From: Lewinella sp. JB7
GTDB taxonomy: Bacteria > Bacteroidota > Bacteroidia > Chitinophagales > Saprospiraceae
Direction of reading: 5' to 3'
Length of the DNA stretch: 64,000 nt
Assembly: GCF_024297185.1 (NCBI RefSeq)
Contig: NZ_JANCTD010000001.1
Span: forward strand, 331,795 to 395,794
Shown here: positions 1-8,399 of the stretch, piece by piece
Layout of the letters: each line of letters opens with the position of its first letter
Numbering within the stretch: position 1 is the first letter of the stretch
Position numbers and translations under genes: made by a program
The notes under the pieces: generated by a model
What the model saw: only the letters and a program-made list of their open reading frames with translations
What the model was told of the DNA's origin: nothing
Databases searched by the model: none

Positions 1-2
1 GC

Positions 3-1382
3 ATGGAACGACCAACGCTTGTCATCGCCGGGGCCACCGGCTTCATCGGTCGTTGGTTTATCGAACGCTACCACCGGCAGTACCGCATCATCGCCCTCAG
101 CCGTAGTGCCATGCGGACCGGGCCGGAATATACCAAGGCTGAATGGCGACAGGTAGAGCTTTACTCCATCACCAGCACCGAAGCGGCCATTCGCGGGGCG
201 GACATGGCCCTTTACTTGGTGCATTCCATGTCGCCGTCGACGCGACTATCGCAGGGAAGTTTCGAGGATACCGACCTGCTGCTCGCCGATAACTTCGCCC
301 GGGCCGCCCGGCAGACGGGTATCCAACAGATCCTTTTCATCGGGGGGCTGCTTCCGAGTGATGAGGTCCCCGAGCAGTATAGTCGACACCTGCGCAGCCG
401 CCGAGAAGTAGAGGTGACACTGGCTTCCACGGACGTGCCGGTCACGACCCTGCGTGCCGGCATCATCGTGGGGCCCGGGGGTTCGTCTTTTCGTATGATC
501 GAGAAGCTCGTACGGCGCCTTCCCGTAATGATCTGTCCGGCCTGGTGCCAATCCGAGACCCACCCCATTGCGCTGGAAGACACCCTACGTATCATCGATC
601 ACTGCCTGGGGCGGCCGTCGACTTACGGCCGCGCGATCGATATCGGCGGGCCCGAGACGACGACTTACATGCAAATGCTCCGTACGGTCGCCGGTCTGTT
701 GAACAAACCCCGGCTCCTGCGCCGCGTCCGCTACTTTAGCCCCGGACTGTCTACCTACTGGGTGAGCACCTTCACCGATACCTCACCGGATCTCGTGAAA
801 CCGCTGGTGGAAAGTTTGCGTCACCGCATGGTAGCTGCCGGCAGCGACGTACTGGATGCCTTCCCCGATCGGCTCGATTTCACGGCCGCGGCCCGCCACG
901 CACTCTTTACTACCGAGCGGCTTCCCCCCCTACCGGAGCGCGTCCCCGTACGGGAAGAAAAGAACACGGTGCGGAGCGTGCAGCGGCTCCCGAATCCACG
1001 GCGACATACGGCCACCTACGTGGCCCGGCTCTACCAACGCTGGCTGCCCGTTTTTTTCCGGGCCCTGATCGGCGTGAAGAGTGAGGGTGACCATTCGGTC
1101 TTCCGGGTGCTGGGCCTTCCGCTGCTGGAGCTTACGTTCATTCCCAGTCGAAGCGACGACCACCGCCAACTATTTTACATCGACGGGGGCCTGCTGGTAC
1201 AGCGCAAGAATAAGGGGTGGCTGGAGTTTCGAAGCGTGCTGGACGGCAACTACGTCATATCGGCCATTCACGACTTCATACCCTCGCTTCCCTGGTACGT
1301 ATACGTGAATACGCAGGCCCCCGCCCACTCCTGGGTGATGAAGCGCTTCGGAGAATATCTGGCGGGAACGGAGAGCCGGTGA
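3..1382 (+). CDS. SDR-family NAD(P)-binding protein with C-terminal DUF2867
   Basis: A 459-aa protein that opens with a Rossmann nucleotide-binding motif GATGFIG at residues 10-16, followed by an atypical short-chain dehydrogenase/NmrA-like domain over about 300 residues. The last ~140 residues (from about 315) resemble the DUF2867 domain found behind YbjT-like SDR proteins. No signal peptide or membrane segment is visible, so it is probably cytoplasmic. The substrate is unknown; relatives are annotated as NAD(P)H-binding or epimerase-like proteins. The ATG lies two bases inside the window, so promoter and upstream partner cannot be seen. The aldo/keto reductase follows after about 30-40 bp on the same strand, so the two oxidoreductases may be co-transcribed. 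Confidence 0.8.
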   Translation: MERPTLVIAGATGFIGRWFIERYHRQYRIIALSRSAMRTGPEYTKAEWRQVELYSITSTEAAIRGADMALYLVHSMSPSTRLSQGSFEDTDLLLADNFARAARQTGIQQILFIGGLLPSDEVPEQYSRHLRSRREVEVTLASTDVPVTTLRAGIIVGPGGSSFRMIEKLVRRLPVMICPAWCQSETHPIALEDTLRIIDHCLGRPSTYGRAIDIGGPETTTYMQMLRTVAGLLNKPRLLRRVRYFSPGLSTYWVSTFTDTSPDLVKPLVESLRHRMVAAGSDVLDAFPDRLDFTAAARHALFTTERLPPLPERVPVREEKNTVRSVQRLPNPRRHTATYVARLYQRWLPVFFRALIGVKSEGDHSVFRVLGLPLLELTFIPSRSDDHRQLFYIDGGLLVQRKNKGWLEFRSVLDGNYVISAIHDFIPSLPWYVYVNTQAPAHSWVMKRFGEYLAGTESR

Positions 1383-1421
1383 GAACTCCGCCCCCCGGCG
1401 TCCGTTATGGGCGGTATGAGA

Positions 1422-2228
1422 ATGCAAAGACTTAATAACGGGCTAGAGATTCCTCGCCTCGGCCTCGGCGTATGGCAAACCGACAACGGGACCGAAGCCA
1501 TTCGCGCCATTCACTGGGCCTTCGACGCGGGCTACCGCCACGTAGACACCGCCCGCATCTATAAAAATGAGGAGGCGGTGGGGCAGGCCATCAAGCAGGC
1601 CGATCTGCCCCGGCAGGACATCTGGCTCACGACCAAAATCTGGAACGACGACATTCGGCAGGGACGGGCCACCGCGGCGCTGGAAGAAAGCTTACGACGG
1701 CTGGATACCGATTACGTCGACCTACTGCTGCTGCACTGGCCGGTAGACGGCAGCGTCGCGGCCTGGCAGGAACTCGAACGCGCCCTGGAGGCGGGAAAAG
1801 TCCGCAGCATCGGACTGAGTAACTTTATGGAGGACGACATTCGCAAGATTATCGGAGCGGGCAACGTGCGGCCGGCGGTCAATCAGATCGAATACCACCC
1901 CTATCTGGTGCAGGCCGACGCTATTTCCACGAGCGACGAATACGACATCGCGATTACGGCCTGGAGCCCACTGATGCAGGGGAAATTTCTGCAGGAGCCT
2001 CTGTTTGCCGAGATCGCGAAACGCTATGACCGGACCGCGGCTCAGGTAGTGTTACGGTGGTGCATCCAGAATGACGTGATCGTCATCCCGAAGAGCGTTC
2101 ACCAGAAGCGAATCGTCGAAAACGGCCAACTCTTCGATTTCGAACTGGCGGAGAGCGATATGGTCGATATAGACAATCTGGAGCGTGGCCACCGCTTCGG
2201 ACCCGACCCCCACGACTTTGACTTTTAG
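1422..2228 (+). CDS. Aldo/keto reductase
   Basis: Soluble AKR-family (TIM-barrel) NADPH-dependent reductase. The catalytic tetrad is visible as Asp and Tyr in YRHVDTARIY, Lys in TTKIW and His in LLLLHWP (D47, Y52, K77 and H110 counted from an ATG at 1407). The C-terminal IPKSVHQKRI segment is the usual cofactor-binding loop. The sequence is closest to the 2,5-diketo-gluconate reductase/YtbE-like group, which reduces aldehydes and small ketones; the physiological substrate cannot be read. In-frame ATGs occur at 1407, 1416 and 1422. I chose 1422 because the product then begins MQRLNNG, as family members usually do. It may share a transcript with the upstream SDR gene. Confidence 0.85.
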   Translation: MQRLNNGLEIPRLGLGVWQTDNGTEAIRAIHWAFDAGYRHVDTARIYKNEEAVGQAIKQADLPRQDIWLTTKIWNDDIRQGRATAALEESLRRLDTDYVDLLLLHWPVDGSVAAWQELERALEAGKVRSIGLSNFMEDDIRKIIGAGNVRPAVNQIEYHPYLVQADAISTSDEYDIAITAWSPLMQGKFLQEPLFAEIAKRYDRTAAQVVLRWCIQNDVIVIPKSVHQKRIVENGQLFDFELAESDMVDIDNLERGHRFGPDPHDFDF

Positions 2229-2293
2229 TATCCGAGGGAATCGACGCCGTCCACCGGGTACGCATTGCCGCTACGAATGATTAAATTACCGAC

Positions 2294-2896
2294 ATGAGTA
2301 GATCGCATTTTTCCATCCTCCGTTCTTCCCTGGCGGGCGGGGCGATCTCGGCGGTAATTATCTTTTTGGGCACCTATTTTCTGGGCAACATCACGGACGC
2401 GGAGGCCATCAACAACCTGCGGGAGATCCGGCCGACGCTGCGCTTTACGGCGAGCGGTGCCATGACGTCCACCGCCACGATCCTGGCCCTGATGCTTACC
2501 CTGTTGTCGTTCAGCCAGAACGCCGACCGGCAGCTTAAGGGATATCACTACGACCGAATCTGGTGGATCGCGCGCTTCGCGGCGATCGTATTTATTGCCG
2601 CCCTGATTTTGCTGATGTTTCTCAACGTGCCGATCAACAATGCCGAGGAAAAACTCTGGGGCACCTACAACGCCGTGTATTACGCGATGATCTCCTACGC
2701 CGCCATCATCGGAGGGTTCATGATCACCATCATCCTGTTGCTGTACCAGGCGGCACGCGATATCATTCTGATCGCTCACCCCAACCAAACGGCTACGGAC
2801 CTCTACATAAGCGAGGAAGGGGAGGGATCACTCACCAAACGGGAACGCGAACGCATGCGGCCCCGCGAGTCGGAGATCGCCGATTCGGAGGGTTAA
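2294..2896 (+). CDS. Hypothetical integral membrane protein
   Basis: I do not recognise this 200-aa protein. About four hydrophobic helices are visible: residues ~15-33, ~55-75, ~92-115 and ~132-158. A charged cytoplasmic-looking tail follows, rich in Glu and Arg (KRERERMRPRESE near the end). It has no lipobox and no cleavable signal. It stands alone between the aldo/keto reductase and citrate synthase, with about 65 bp before and 150 bp after. Nothing in the neighbourhood points to a role. The coding call rests on an uninterrupted frame with hydrophobicity typical of a real inner-membrane protein. Confidence 0.7.
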   Translation: MSRSHFSILRSSLAGGAISAVIIFLGTYFLGNITDAEAINNLREIRPTLRFTASGAMTSTATILALMLTLLSFSQNADRQLKGYHYDRIWWIARFAAIVFIAALILLMFLNVPINNAEEKLWGTYNAVYYAMISYAAIIGGFMITIILLLYQAARDIILIAHPNQTATDLYISEEGEGSLTKRERERMRPRESEIADSEG

Positions 2897-3047
2897 GCCC
2901 ATCCAATCCCCGCAAATTTCCGTTATTTGCCAACCGGGCCGCAAGTGATGGTCCGCCGACGAACCCTACTACCGCCGGGGCGTTAGCCTGTTACCGCCCG
3001 GGGCGGGAAGTCGATCGTGACCAATCTTTCAAATTCTTATTTCGTTA

Positions 3048-4352
3048 ATGGAAGCCCTTAAACAAAAATTCGCCGATAAGGCCCTCTCCCTCTACCAAGA
3101 ACTCCGCACCATCTCGAAAGAAAAGGGCTCCCTTAAAGTAGATGAAGTTACCCTGCAGCAAGTCCTGGGCGGAGCACGCGGGATCAAAATGATGCTCTGG
3201 GAAACCAGCCAACTCGATCCCAATAAGGGGATTCGCTTCCGCGGCTATTCCATTCCGGAAATTAAGGAACAGCTTCCCAGCGGCCCACAGGGTGAGCCCA
3301 AACCGGAGGGACTTTTCTGGCTGATGCTCACGGGCGAGATTCCCACCGCCGAAGAGGTTGACGCCCTGACCCAGGAGTGGCACCGCCGGGCGGACGTACC
3401 CCAGCAGGTGTACACCACCCTCGACAGCATGCCGGCCGATACCCATCCCATGACGCAGTTCACCATCGGCATCATGGCGATGCAGTCAGACAGCGTCTTT
3501 TCCCGCCGTTACGCCGAGGGGCTGCCGAAATCCGAATACTGGGATGCCGTCTACGAGGACAGCATGAACCTCATTGCCCGGCTCCCGCGCGTCGCCGCCT
3601 ACATCTACCGCCGCGCCTTTAAGGATGGTAAGCACATCGATCCCGATACGAGCCTGGACTACAGCGCCAACTACGCTCACCTGCTGGGCAGCGACGACGA
3701 GGACTTCCGCAGTCTTATGCGCCTGTACCTGACCATTCACGCCGATCACGAGGGCGGCAACGCTTCGGCCCATACCGTAAACCTGGTCAGTTCCACGCTC
3801 AGCGACCCTTACCTCTCCTTTGCCGCGGGCATGAACGCCCTGGCCGGACCGCTGCACGGCCTGGCCAACCAGGAGGTCATCAAGTGGATCTTCGAAATGA
3901 TCGACGCTCTCGGCACCCAAACGCCGACCGAGCAGCAGATCGCGGATTACGTCCAGCAAACCCTGGACGAGGGGAAGGTGATCCCCGGCTACGGACACGC
4001 CGTGCTGCGCGAACCCGACCCCCGCTTTACCGCCCAGCGCCGCTTCGCCGAGCAGTACATCAAGGACAGCGACCTGATCACTACCGTCTGGAAGATCTTC
4101 GACGTGGTACCGCCGATCCTGCAGGGACTGGGTAAGGTCAAGAATCCCTGGCCGAACGTGGACGCTCACTCCGGCGCGTTACTCGTGCACTACGGCTTCC
4201 GCGAGTTCAGCTACTACACCGTACTGTTCGGGGTAAGCCGGGCACTCGGCGTACTGGCCGCCGGCATCTGGAGCCGCGCTCTGGGCATGCCCCTGGAACG
4301 CCCCAAGTCCGTAACCAGCGACTGGGTCAAAGCCCAGGTAAAAGATAAATAA
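3048..4352 (+). CDS. gltA: Citrate synthase, mitochondrial-like type
   Basis: Condenses acetyl-CoA and oxaloacetate to citrate, the entry step of the TCA cycle. The 434-aa chain carries the catalytic residues H270 (AGPLHGLANQEV), H317 (PGYGHAVL) and D372 (NVDAHSG). Long stretches match the animal mitochondrial enzyme as I remember it, for example GIRFRGYSIPE, PEGLFWL, DHEGGNASAHT, SDPYLSFAA and ALGMPLERPKS, rather than the E. coli-type hexameric enzyme. The N-terminus has no targeting peptide and begins directly with the first helix. gcvH follows after 21 bp and a VanZ-like gene 9 bp later, with no terminator visible, so the three are probably one operon. Confidence 0.95.
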   Translation: MEALKQKFADKALSLYQELRTISKEKGSLKVDEVTLQQVLGGARGIKMMLWETSQLDPNKGIRFRGYSIPEIKEQLPSGPQGEPKPEGLFWLMLTGEIPTAEEVDALTQEWHRRADVPQQVYTTLDSMPADTHPMTQFTIGIMAMQSDSVFSRRYAEGLPKSEYWDAVYEDSMNLIARLPRVAAYIYRRAFKDGKHIDPDTSLDYSANYAHLLGSDDEDFRSLMRLYLTIHADHEGGNASAHTVNLVSSTLSDPYLSFAAGMNALAGPLHGLANQEVIKWIFEMIDALGTQTPTEQQIADYVQQTLDEGKVIPGYGHAVLREPDPRFTAQRRFAEQYIKDSDLITTVWKIFDVVPPILQGLGKVKNPWPNVDAHSGALLVHYGFREFSYYTVLFGVSRALGVLAAGIWSRALGMPLERPKSVTSDWVKAQVKDK

Positions 4353-4373
4353 CCAACCTAAGCCAAGCCAAAT

Positions 4374-4763
4374 ATGAATGTCCCCGCTAACCTCCTGTAC
4401 ACCGAGGAACACGAATGGGTACTGATCGAGAGCGGTATCGCCACGATCGGTATTACGGATTTTGCCCAGGAACAGCTCGACGAACTCGTGTACGTGGAGG
4501 TCGATACGGTGGGAGAAACCCTGGACCGCAACGAGGTCTTCGGCACCGTGGAGGCCGTCAAAACGACGAGCGATCTTTTCATGCCCGTCGCCGGGAAGGT
4601 CATTGAGTTCAACCGTGAACTGGACGAGAACGAAGGCGACAACCCGACCATGGTCAACGAAGATCCCTACGGAAAGGGCTGGATCGTGAAGGTGGAGCTT
4701 ACCGCCCCCGAGGATCGGGAGGGATTGCTCGACGCCGCCGCGTACCAGCAACTGATTGGTTAA
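4374..4763 (+). CDS. gcvH: Glycine cleavage system H protein
   Basis: A 129-aa lipoyl carrier protein that shuttles the aminomethyl group between the P, T and L proteins of the glycine cleavage complex. The lipoylation site is K63 in the motif VEAVKTTSDL. The barrel-sandwich fold is recognisable from HEWV near residue 14 to GWIVKVEL near residue 104, and the length is normal for the family. The gene sits 21 bp behind citrate synthase and 9 bp before the VanZ-like gene. No gcvT or gcvP is in the window, so here the H protein is encoded away from its partners. Confidence 0.96.
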   Translation: MNVPANLLYTEEHEWVLIESGIATIGITDFAQEQLDELVYVEVDTVGETLDRNEVFGTVEAVKTTSDLFMPVAGKVIEFNRELDENEGDNPTMVNEDPYGKGWIVKVELTAPEDREGLLDAAAYQQLIG

Positions 4764-4772
4764 AAAAAAACT

Positions 4773-5207
4773 ATGGGCCACCCACCAAAGTCGGCCACCG
4801 CAACATCTTACCCCCGACTGCGCGTACAACGGTACGTTTGTCTGGCCTACGCCGCCCTGCTAACCTACGTGAGCCTTGCCCCCGGGCAACGCATTCCGGG
4901 AATTTTTGACTGGGGACGGCTATTTTCGCCGGATAAGGTTGCACATTTTGGCGCTTACGCCATTTTTGCAGTATTATTGTCTTTCTCAATCAGGACAACC
5001 TCCCGGTGGAAGCTTGCGGTTACCGCCGCTGCGGCCGCCGCGCTCTTCGGAGCGATTATGGAGGTGCTACAGGGCATTGCCGGAACCGGCCGGGATTTCG
5101 ATCCCGTCGATATGGTCGCCAACCTGATCGGGGCTATTCTCGGGGGAGCATTCTACCTTGCCCTCCCGCAAAGTATGAAACAGTACTTCACAGCGGTGAA
5201 GTCGTAG
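4773..5207 (+). CDS. VanZ-like membrane protein
   Basis: A 144-aa integral membrane protein with four predicted helices (about residues 20-37, 52-70, 79-97 and 110-132). It has the VanZ-like pattern: an early short loop with DKVAHFGAYA, and the later GxxxEVLQ and DPVDMVANLIGA motifs. VanZ-like proteins are widespread and of uncertain function, and this assignment does not imply glycopeptide resistance. It follows gcvH by 9 bp, and in Bacteroidota gcvH and a vanZ-like gene are often neighbours. The upstream A-rich run fits a short translation leader without a Shine-Dalgarno site. Confidence 0.85.
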   Translation: MGHPPKSATATSYPRLRVQRYVCLAYAALLTYVSLAPGQRIPGIFDWGRLFSPDKVAHFGAYAIFAVLLSFSIRTTSRWKLAVTAAAAAALFGAIMEVLQGIAGTGRDFDPVDMVANLIGAILGGAFYLALPQSMKQYFTAVKS

Positions 5208-5230
5208 CGATAACTATTTAAATTTTTGCC

Positions 5231-6166
5231 ATGGGAGACCTATCAATTAGTGGTAGTGCCCTGGCGATCACTCTTGCAGCTATTCTGGCGGCACTCATTG
5301 GGCTCATCGTCATGATGCGCAATGTGTACAAGACCAGAACCGAAAAGGGAATCGCCGGTGAGTACACCGAAGCCGCCGACAAAAACACCTCGTACATCGA
5401 GAACCGCGCCAAGTACGAGCGGGTAGACGTATTCGGCCTCAGCTCCACCTTTTTCAACTTCGGCCTGGCCCTCGCCGTGGGCCTGTCCCTCCTCGCTTTC
5501 GCCTGGACGCAGTACTCCGCCGAGATCGTAATCCCCGAGGGTGCCCTGGAGCTGGACGAAGAAATCGAAATGGAGCCGCCCCGTACGGCCGAGCCCCCGC
5601 CGCCACCCCCGCCCCCGCCGCCCCCCGTCATCGAGGAAGTGCCGGAAGAGGAACTGATCGAGGAAGATCCCCCCGAGTTCGAGGATACCTCCGTCGATGA
5701 AGAAACCATCATTGAGGAAGCACCCCCCGAAGTGAAGGAAGATAAGGCACCGCCACCGCCGCCGCCACCGCCGCCACCGCCGCCCGCCCCCGAAGTGGAG
5801 GAGATCTTCAAGGTCGTAGAGCAAATGCCGCTCTTCCCCGGCTGCGACGATCTGGGCAGCTACGCCGAGAAGAAGGCTTGTGCGGATAAGAAGATGCTCG
5901 AGTTCATCTACGGCAACATCAAGTACCCCGCCATCGCCCGGGAGAACGGCGTGGAAGGAATGGCCGTAGTCTCCTTCGTTGTCGAGAAAGACGGAACCGT
6001 CACCGACGCCAAGGTAGTCCGCAACCCCGGTGCTAAAACCGGTGAGGAAGCCCTCCGCGTGGTCAACCTCATGAATGAGAAAGGCCTGAAGTGGAGCCCC
6101 GGAAAACAGGGTGGACGTAACGTTCGCGTACAGTTTAACCTCCCCGTGAAGTTCAAACTCGAGTAG
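5231..6166 (+). CDS. tonB: TonB-family energy transducer with two proline tracts
   Basis: Inner-membrane TonB protein that transmits proton-motive force from ExbB/ExbD to outer-membrane receptors. Order of parts in 311 residues: a first hydrophobic helix (about 8-30), a cytoplasmic-looking charged loop (31-70), a second helix (about 74-92), two poly-proline tracts (about 123-132 and 177-188) separated by a very acidic Glu-rich segment, the Bacteroidota-type motif FPGC, then a C-terminal TonB domain from about residue 225 with KYPAIARENGVEG and VVSFVVEKDG. Two N-terminal helices differ from the single anchor of the classical protein. AATTTTTG lies at 5221-5228 just before the ATG. A hairpin terminator follows. 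No exbB or exbD is in the window. Confidence 0.9.
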   Translation: MGDLSISGSALAITLAAILAALIGLIVMMRNVYKTRTEKGIAGEYTEAADKNTSYIENRAKYERVDVFGLSSTFFNFGLALAVGLSLLAFAWTQYSAEIVIPEGALELDEEIEMEPPRTAEPPPPPPPPPPPVIEEVPEEELIEEDPPEFEDTSVDEETIIEEAPPEVKEDKAPPPPPPPPPPPPAPEVEEIFKVVEQMPLFPGCDDLGSYAEKKACADKKMLEFIYGNIKYPAIARENGVEGMAVVSFVVEKDGTVTDAKVVRNPGAKTGEEALRVVNLMNEKGLKWSPGKQGGRNVRVQFNLPVKFKLE

Positions 6167-6189
6167 ACAAAGCTCCCCCATGTTTGGAG

Positions 6190-6224
6190 AAGAGCCGGTA
6201 TCCGTTCAGGGTGTCGGCTCTTTT
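6190..6224 (+). terminator. Rho-independent terminator after tonB
   Basis: The arms AAGAGCCG (6190-6197) and CGGCTCTT (6215-6222) pair perfectly, and the inner GTATCC/GGGTGT can extend the stem through wobble pairs. A short run of T follows. It lies 24 bp after the tonB stop codon. Confidence 0.75.
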
Positions 6225-6392
6225 CGTTTGGTACCTGGCGGTCCACCCCTCCGTCGATCAACACGTACACCCGGGCCGCCCCGGCGGGCCACCGTGGTCC
6301 CGGGCTTCACCCTATCGATACCGGATAGTTGGAGTTGCTCGCGGGGTTCCCTGTTTGTCTCGCACGGGAGAAAGAAAGTTCCTTACGTGCCA

Positions 6393-6400
6393 TATATTTG
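6393..6400 (+). promoter_or_regulatory. -7 promoter box for tRNA-Pro
   Basis: TATATTTG matches the Bacteroidota -7 consensus TAnnTTTG exactly and ends 7 bp before the first base of the tRNA. Transcription would therefore begin close to the mature 5' end. No clear -33 TTG is present at the expected distance. Confidence 0.6.
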
Positions 6401-6407
6401 CCCCGCG

Positions 6408-6481
6408 CGGGATGTAGCGCAGCCCGGTAGCGCGCGTCGTTCGGGACGACGAGGCCGCTGGTTCGAATCCAGTCATCCCGA
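6408..6481 (+). tRNA. tRNA-Pro (anticodon CGG)
   Basis: A full cloverleaf can be drawn. The acceptor stem is CGGGATG/CATCCCG, the D arm GCGC-AGCCCGGTA-GCGC, the anticodon stem CGTCG/CGACG with loop TTCGGGA and anticodon CGG at 6442-6444, and the T arm GCTGG/CCAGT with loop TTCGAAT. The discriminator is A. The following bases are CCC, so the 3' CCA is not encoded and must be added post-transcriptionally. A C at position 1 is usual for proline tRNAs. The gene stands alone between tonB and the SLC13 transporter, with its own promoter box and terminator. Confidence 0.96.
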
Positions 6482-6490
6482 CCCTTCCGA

Positions 6491-6523
6491 AGCCAGACTG
6501 CTCCGCAGTTTGGCTTTTTTTTT
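6491..6523 (+). terminator. Terminator after tRNA-Pro
   Basis: A ten-base stem AGCCAGACTG/CAGTTTGGCT (one G-T pair) with loop CTCCG, followed by nine T. It starts 9 bp after the tRNA. The SLC13 gene converges from the other side 18 bp away, so the hairpin may also slow minus-strand transcription, although the T-run favours the plus strand. Confidence 0.9.
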
Positions 6524-6540
6524 GCTCCCGCGTCCCCGCC

Positions 6541-8340
6541 CTAGTACATACCGAAGAAAAACGGGACGGCTAGCGTGGTCACTAGCCAAAAAATCAAGCT
6601 CAGCGGCGCCCCCACGCGGGTAAAATCTAGAAAGCGGTAGCGACCGGCGCTGTACACCATGGCGTTGGTCTGGTACCCCACGGGCGTCATAAAGCTGGCG
6701 GAAGCGGCAATGGCAACCGTCACCAGCAGGGGCATGGGGTCGATGCCCACCTGCTCGGCACACGCCAGGGCCACTGGCGCGAGGAGGGCCGCCGTGGCGT
6801 TGTTGCTCATCATTTCGGTGAGCAGATTGGTCGCCAGGTACAGGCCGGCCACCAGGGCAAAGGGACCCCAGGCGTAAATCGAACCGGTCAGTAGGGTAGC
6901 GATGTCGGCATCCAGTCCGCTGTTGCTCATGGCCCGGCCCAGACTAAGGGCACCGGCGAGTAGAAAGATGATCTTCCAGTCGATGGATTCGTACGCCTCC
7001 GACATTGTCACGGTACGGCCGAGCACCAGCACGCATACGCCCAGCAGGGCGGCGATGCTGATCGGAAGTAGACCCGACGTAGCCAGGGCGATGACGGACA
7101 AAATGAGTCCACTGACGAAGTAAAACCTACCGCGGTTGAAATCGGTGATGGCGTCGCTCGACAACAGAATGAAGGGGCTGTCCTGTTGCTGTTCGATGCG
7201 CTGCAATTCGTGCAGGTAGTGACTCTTCACTTCGGCCAGGATCACGTCGCCGGGGGTGAGGGGTAGGTTGTACAGCTTTTCGTGCATCGTTTCCTCGCGG
7301 TGACGAATGGCCAGGGGGACCGCGCGGTAGCTGCGCCGGAAGTCCACCTCCCGCAGGTTCTTACCGATGAATTCCGAATCGGGCGTCACCACCATTTCGA
7401 TGAGGCTGCTGTTATCGCGTTCCAGTCCGGTGCCCATGACCCGCACGCTGCCGGAATTGTCCACGAGCCGCACCCAGTCCTTCAGGTTAAGGATCTTCTT
7501 GCGGTCGCAGCGAACCTTGAGGGTATCGCCCACTACGAGGCGAAAGTCGCCGGGGGGGAGTACGAAGGCCTGATCTTCCCGCCTTACCTCGATGATGTCC
7601 ATGTCCAATTCGCGTACTAGCGGAGAATCCATGATGCGCTTCCCGGCCAGATCGGGATGGTCGAGGATGACGATTTCGGCCAGGTAATCGTGTAGGGCAA
7701 ACTTTTCCGCGAGGCTGTCGTCGCCGTCGCGGTCGGGCAGCAGCCGACTACCGAAGTAGGTCAGGTAGGTAGCCCCGACGACCAGCAGTACCAATCCGAT
7801 GGGCGCGAGGGTGAACATACTGAAGCCGGTACCGCCGTGATCCAGCGCGATACCGCTGACCAGAATATTCGTCGAGGTGCCGATAAGGGTACACAGCCCC
7901 CCGAAGATGCTCGCGAAGGAGAGTGGAATGAGCAGTTTGGATGCCTTGATCTTGGCCGTCGCGGCAATGCGGTTCACCACGGGGATGAATACGGCCACGA
8001 CCGGAGTATTGTTGATGAAGGCGGAACACAGCGCCACCACCACGATCATGAACAGCAGGGCCCGCTTCGGCTGACGGCGAAACCGGGCCGCCATGCGGCC
8101 CGCCACCTGCTGCAGGGCTCCGGTCTTCAGCAGGGCGGCGGAGAGGACGAACATGAAGGCCACCGTCAGGGTCGCTTCGTTGCTGAAGCCCGCCAGTCCT
8201 TCCTGCGGACTGATGACGCCGCTGACCACCAGGGCCACTACGAGCAGCATGGCGATGAGGTCCACCGACAGCCACTCCGTGACGAACAGAATGACCGCCA
8301 GCAGGGCAATCAGCAGGGTAGCGATGGCGGGCGTGAGCAT
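6541..8340 (-). CDS. SLC13/DASS-type permease with TrkA-C (RCK_C) domains
   Basis: A 599-aa inner-membrane transporter of the divalent anion:Na+ symporter superfamily. The two hallmark loops are visible: AFINNTPVVAVFIPV near residue 110 and LIGTSTNILVSG near residue 158. The middle third (about 205-385) is hydrophilic and contains two TrkA-C-like domains (for example LAGKRIMDSPLVRE and FIGKNLREVDF), which in relatives bind regulatory ligands. Membrane helices resume to the C-terminus, ending at ALLAPVALA and MTPVGYQTNAMVY. Substrates in the family include sulfate and dicarboxylates; this one cannot be assigned. The start is the ATG at 8340; an in-frame TTG lies four codons upstream but overlaps the promoter box. 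Confidence 0.88.
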   Translation of the reverse strand: MLTPAIATLLIALLAVILFVTEWLSVDLIAMLLVVALVVSGVISPQEGLAGFSNEATLTVAFMFVLSAALLKTGALQQVAGRMAARFRRQPKRALLFMIVVVALCSAFINNTPVVAVFIPVVNRIAATAKIKASKLLIPLSFASIFGGLCTLIGTSTNILVSGIALDHGGTGFSMFTLAPIGLVLLVVGATYLTYFGSRLLPDRDGDDSLAEKFALHDYLAEIVILDHPDLAGKRIMDSPLVRELDMDIIEVRREDQAFVLPPGDFRLVVGDTLKVRCDRKKILNLKDWVRLVDNSGSVRVMGTGLERDNSSLIEMVVTPDSEFIGKNLREVDFRRSYRAVPLAIRHREETMHEKLYNLPLTPGDVILAEVKSHYLHELQRIEQQQDSPFILLSSDAITDFNRGRFYFVSGLILSVIALATSGLLPISIAALLGVCVLVLGRTVTMSEAYESIDWKIIFLLAGALSLGRAMSNSGLDADIATLLTGSIYAWGPFALVAGLYLATNLLTEMMSNNATAALLAPVALACAEQVGIDPMPLLVTVAIAASASFMTPVGYQTNAMVYSAGRYRFLDFTRVGAPLSLIFWLVTTLAVPFFFGMY

Positions 8341-8349
8341 AGGCGGCGG

Positions 8350-8357
8350 CAAAGATA
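8350..8357 (-). promoter_or_regulatory. -7 promoter box for the SLC13 transporter
   Basis: Read on the minus strand this is TATCTTTG, an exact match to TAnnTTTG, ending 9 bp before the ATG at 8340. It supports the 8340 start over the in-frame TTG at 8352. Confidence 0.55.
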
Positions 8358-8399
8358 GAGCGTAGCGCTCCTCTTCGCGGTCGGTCCCTTCCCCGGCTG

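Noticed and set aside
5243..6181. A long minus-strand frame opposite tonB with Gly-rich runs
   Set aside because: The glycine runs are the complement of the proline codons of tonB, and no independent support exists.
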